Shown: positions 23,541-23,886 of the stretch, piece by piece | Layout: each line of letters begins with the position of its first letter | Numbering within the stretch: position 1 is the first letter of the stretch | From: Clostridia bacterium | Lineage (GTDB): Bacteria > Bacillota_A > Clostridia > Oscillospirales > CAG-272 | Length of the DNA: 23,886 nucleotides | Assembly: GCA_017414605.1 (NCBI GenBank) | Contig: JAFQLG010000013.1 | Location: 1-23,886 of the forward strand | Reading direction: 5' to 3' | Notes under the pieces: generated by a model | What the model was told of the DNA's origin: nothing | The model's database searches: none | The model's input: the letters and a program-made list of their open reading frames with translations, nothing else | Translations under genes and position numbers: made by a program

Positions 23541-23577
23541 TTTTATAAATAATAACAAACTACATAGGAGAAAGAAA

Positions 23578-23886
23578 ATGAAGATTTATGAAGAGCTGGT
23601 TGCCCGCGGTCTTATCGCGCAGGTAACCAATGAAGAAGAGATCAAAAATATGGTCAACGAGGGTAAAGCGACCTTCTACATCGGCTTTGACCCCACGGCA
23701 GATTCCTTGCACGTTGGTCACTTTATGGCTCTCTGCCTTATGAAGCGCTTGCAGATGGCGGGCAACAAGCCCGTTGTGCTTATTGGCGGCGGAACGGCTA
23801 TGGTTGGTGACCCCTCGGGAAGAACCGATATGCGCTCTATGATGACACGCGAGACCATTCAGCACAACTGCGATTGCTTCAAGCGC
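23578..23886 (+). CDS. tyrS: Tyrosyl-tRNA synthetase, N-terminal part (3' end outside window)
   Basis: The first 103 residues of TyrS, which charges tRNA-Tyr. Visible features are YIGFDPTADSLHVGH (about residues 34-48, including the class I HIGH-type HVGH motif) and LIGGGTAMVGDPSGR (about 69-83), a strong TyrS signature. AGGAG lies 7 bases before the ATG. The gene is cut by the window end, so the KMSKS loop and S4 domain are not seen. Expression is controlled by the T-box just upstream. Confidence 0.97.
   Translation, partial: MKIYEELVARGLIAQVTNEEEIKNMVNEGKATFYIGFDPTADSLHVGHFMALCLMKRLQMAGNKPVVLIGGGTAMVGDPSGRTDMRSMMTRETIQHNCDCFKR

Noticed and set aside
1..23886. CRISPR array, insertion sequence, prophage or toxin-antitoxin pair
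   Set aside because: I saw no regularly spaced repeats, transposase, integrase, phage structural gene or paired small toxin/antitoxin genes. Gene order and style look like stable chromosome.

Overview
The window looks like chromosomal core DNA from an anaerobic, low-to-mid GC Firmicute of the class Clostridia, possibly a gut member of the Oscillospirales or Christensenellales. The evidence is: strong AGGAGG-type ribosome sites; several near-consensus sigma-A promoters, all with 17-bp spacers; a T-box leader on tyrS; a feoA/feoB/Cys-rich FeoB-associated trio; a SleB-like cell wall hydrolase with a copper-amine-oxidase-like domain; a clostridial-type Ogg glycosylase; and a DUF512 radical-SAM gene next to der. 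I see no rRNA, tRNA, CRISPR array, insertion sequence or prophage. The finer lineage is a guess.

Layout. 1-870: 3' part of ftsH, ending at a bidirectional terminator. 906-3435 (minus strand): a tight four-gene operon reading DUF6062-like zinc protein, mnmM/ytqB methyltransferase, VanY-type lipoprotein carboxypeptidase, FlaR-like P-loop kinase. 3584-6442 (plus): Ogg glycosylase, an unknown protein, a MATE exporter. The two operons are driven by overlapping, face-to-face promoters. 6491-10105 (minus): a lone solute-binding lipoprotein and a eukaryotic-type glycogen branching enzyme. 10346-11719 (plus): an orphan TrpB2-type tryptophan synthase beta chain. 11766-13409: mgtE behind a structured leader that carries a translatable 30-codon upstream ORF and a terminator-like hairpin swallowing the mgtE ribosome site. 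13542-19084: a six-gene operon with a DUF512 radical-SAM/PDZ protein, the ribosome-assembly GTPases Der and Obg, an Asn/Gln-rich membrane protein, inorganic pyrophosphatase and a 58-residue membrane protein. 19220-21899: ferrous iron uptake genes with two copies of the same inverted repeat, one before feoA and one before feoB. 21940-22851 (minus): SleB-like hydrolase. 22908-23225: mostly empty, but with a strong hairpin and an orphan plus-strand terminator. 23239-23886: T-box-controlled tyrS, cut by the window edge.

Most of this is housekeeping. The parts least explained by known families are the mgtE leader, the paired GTTAGC-N4-GCTAAC elements around feoA, the duplicated Cys/His protein beside mnmM, and the possible small RNA upstream of the tyrS T-box.
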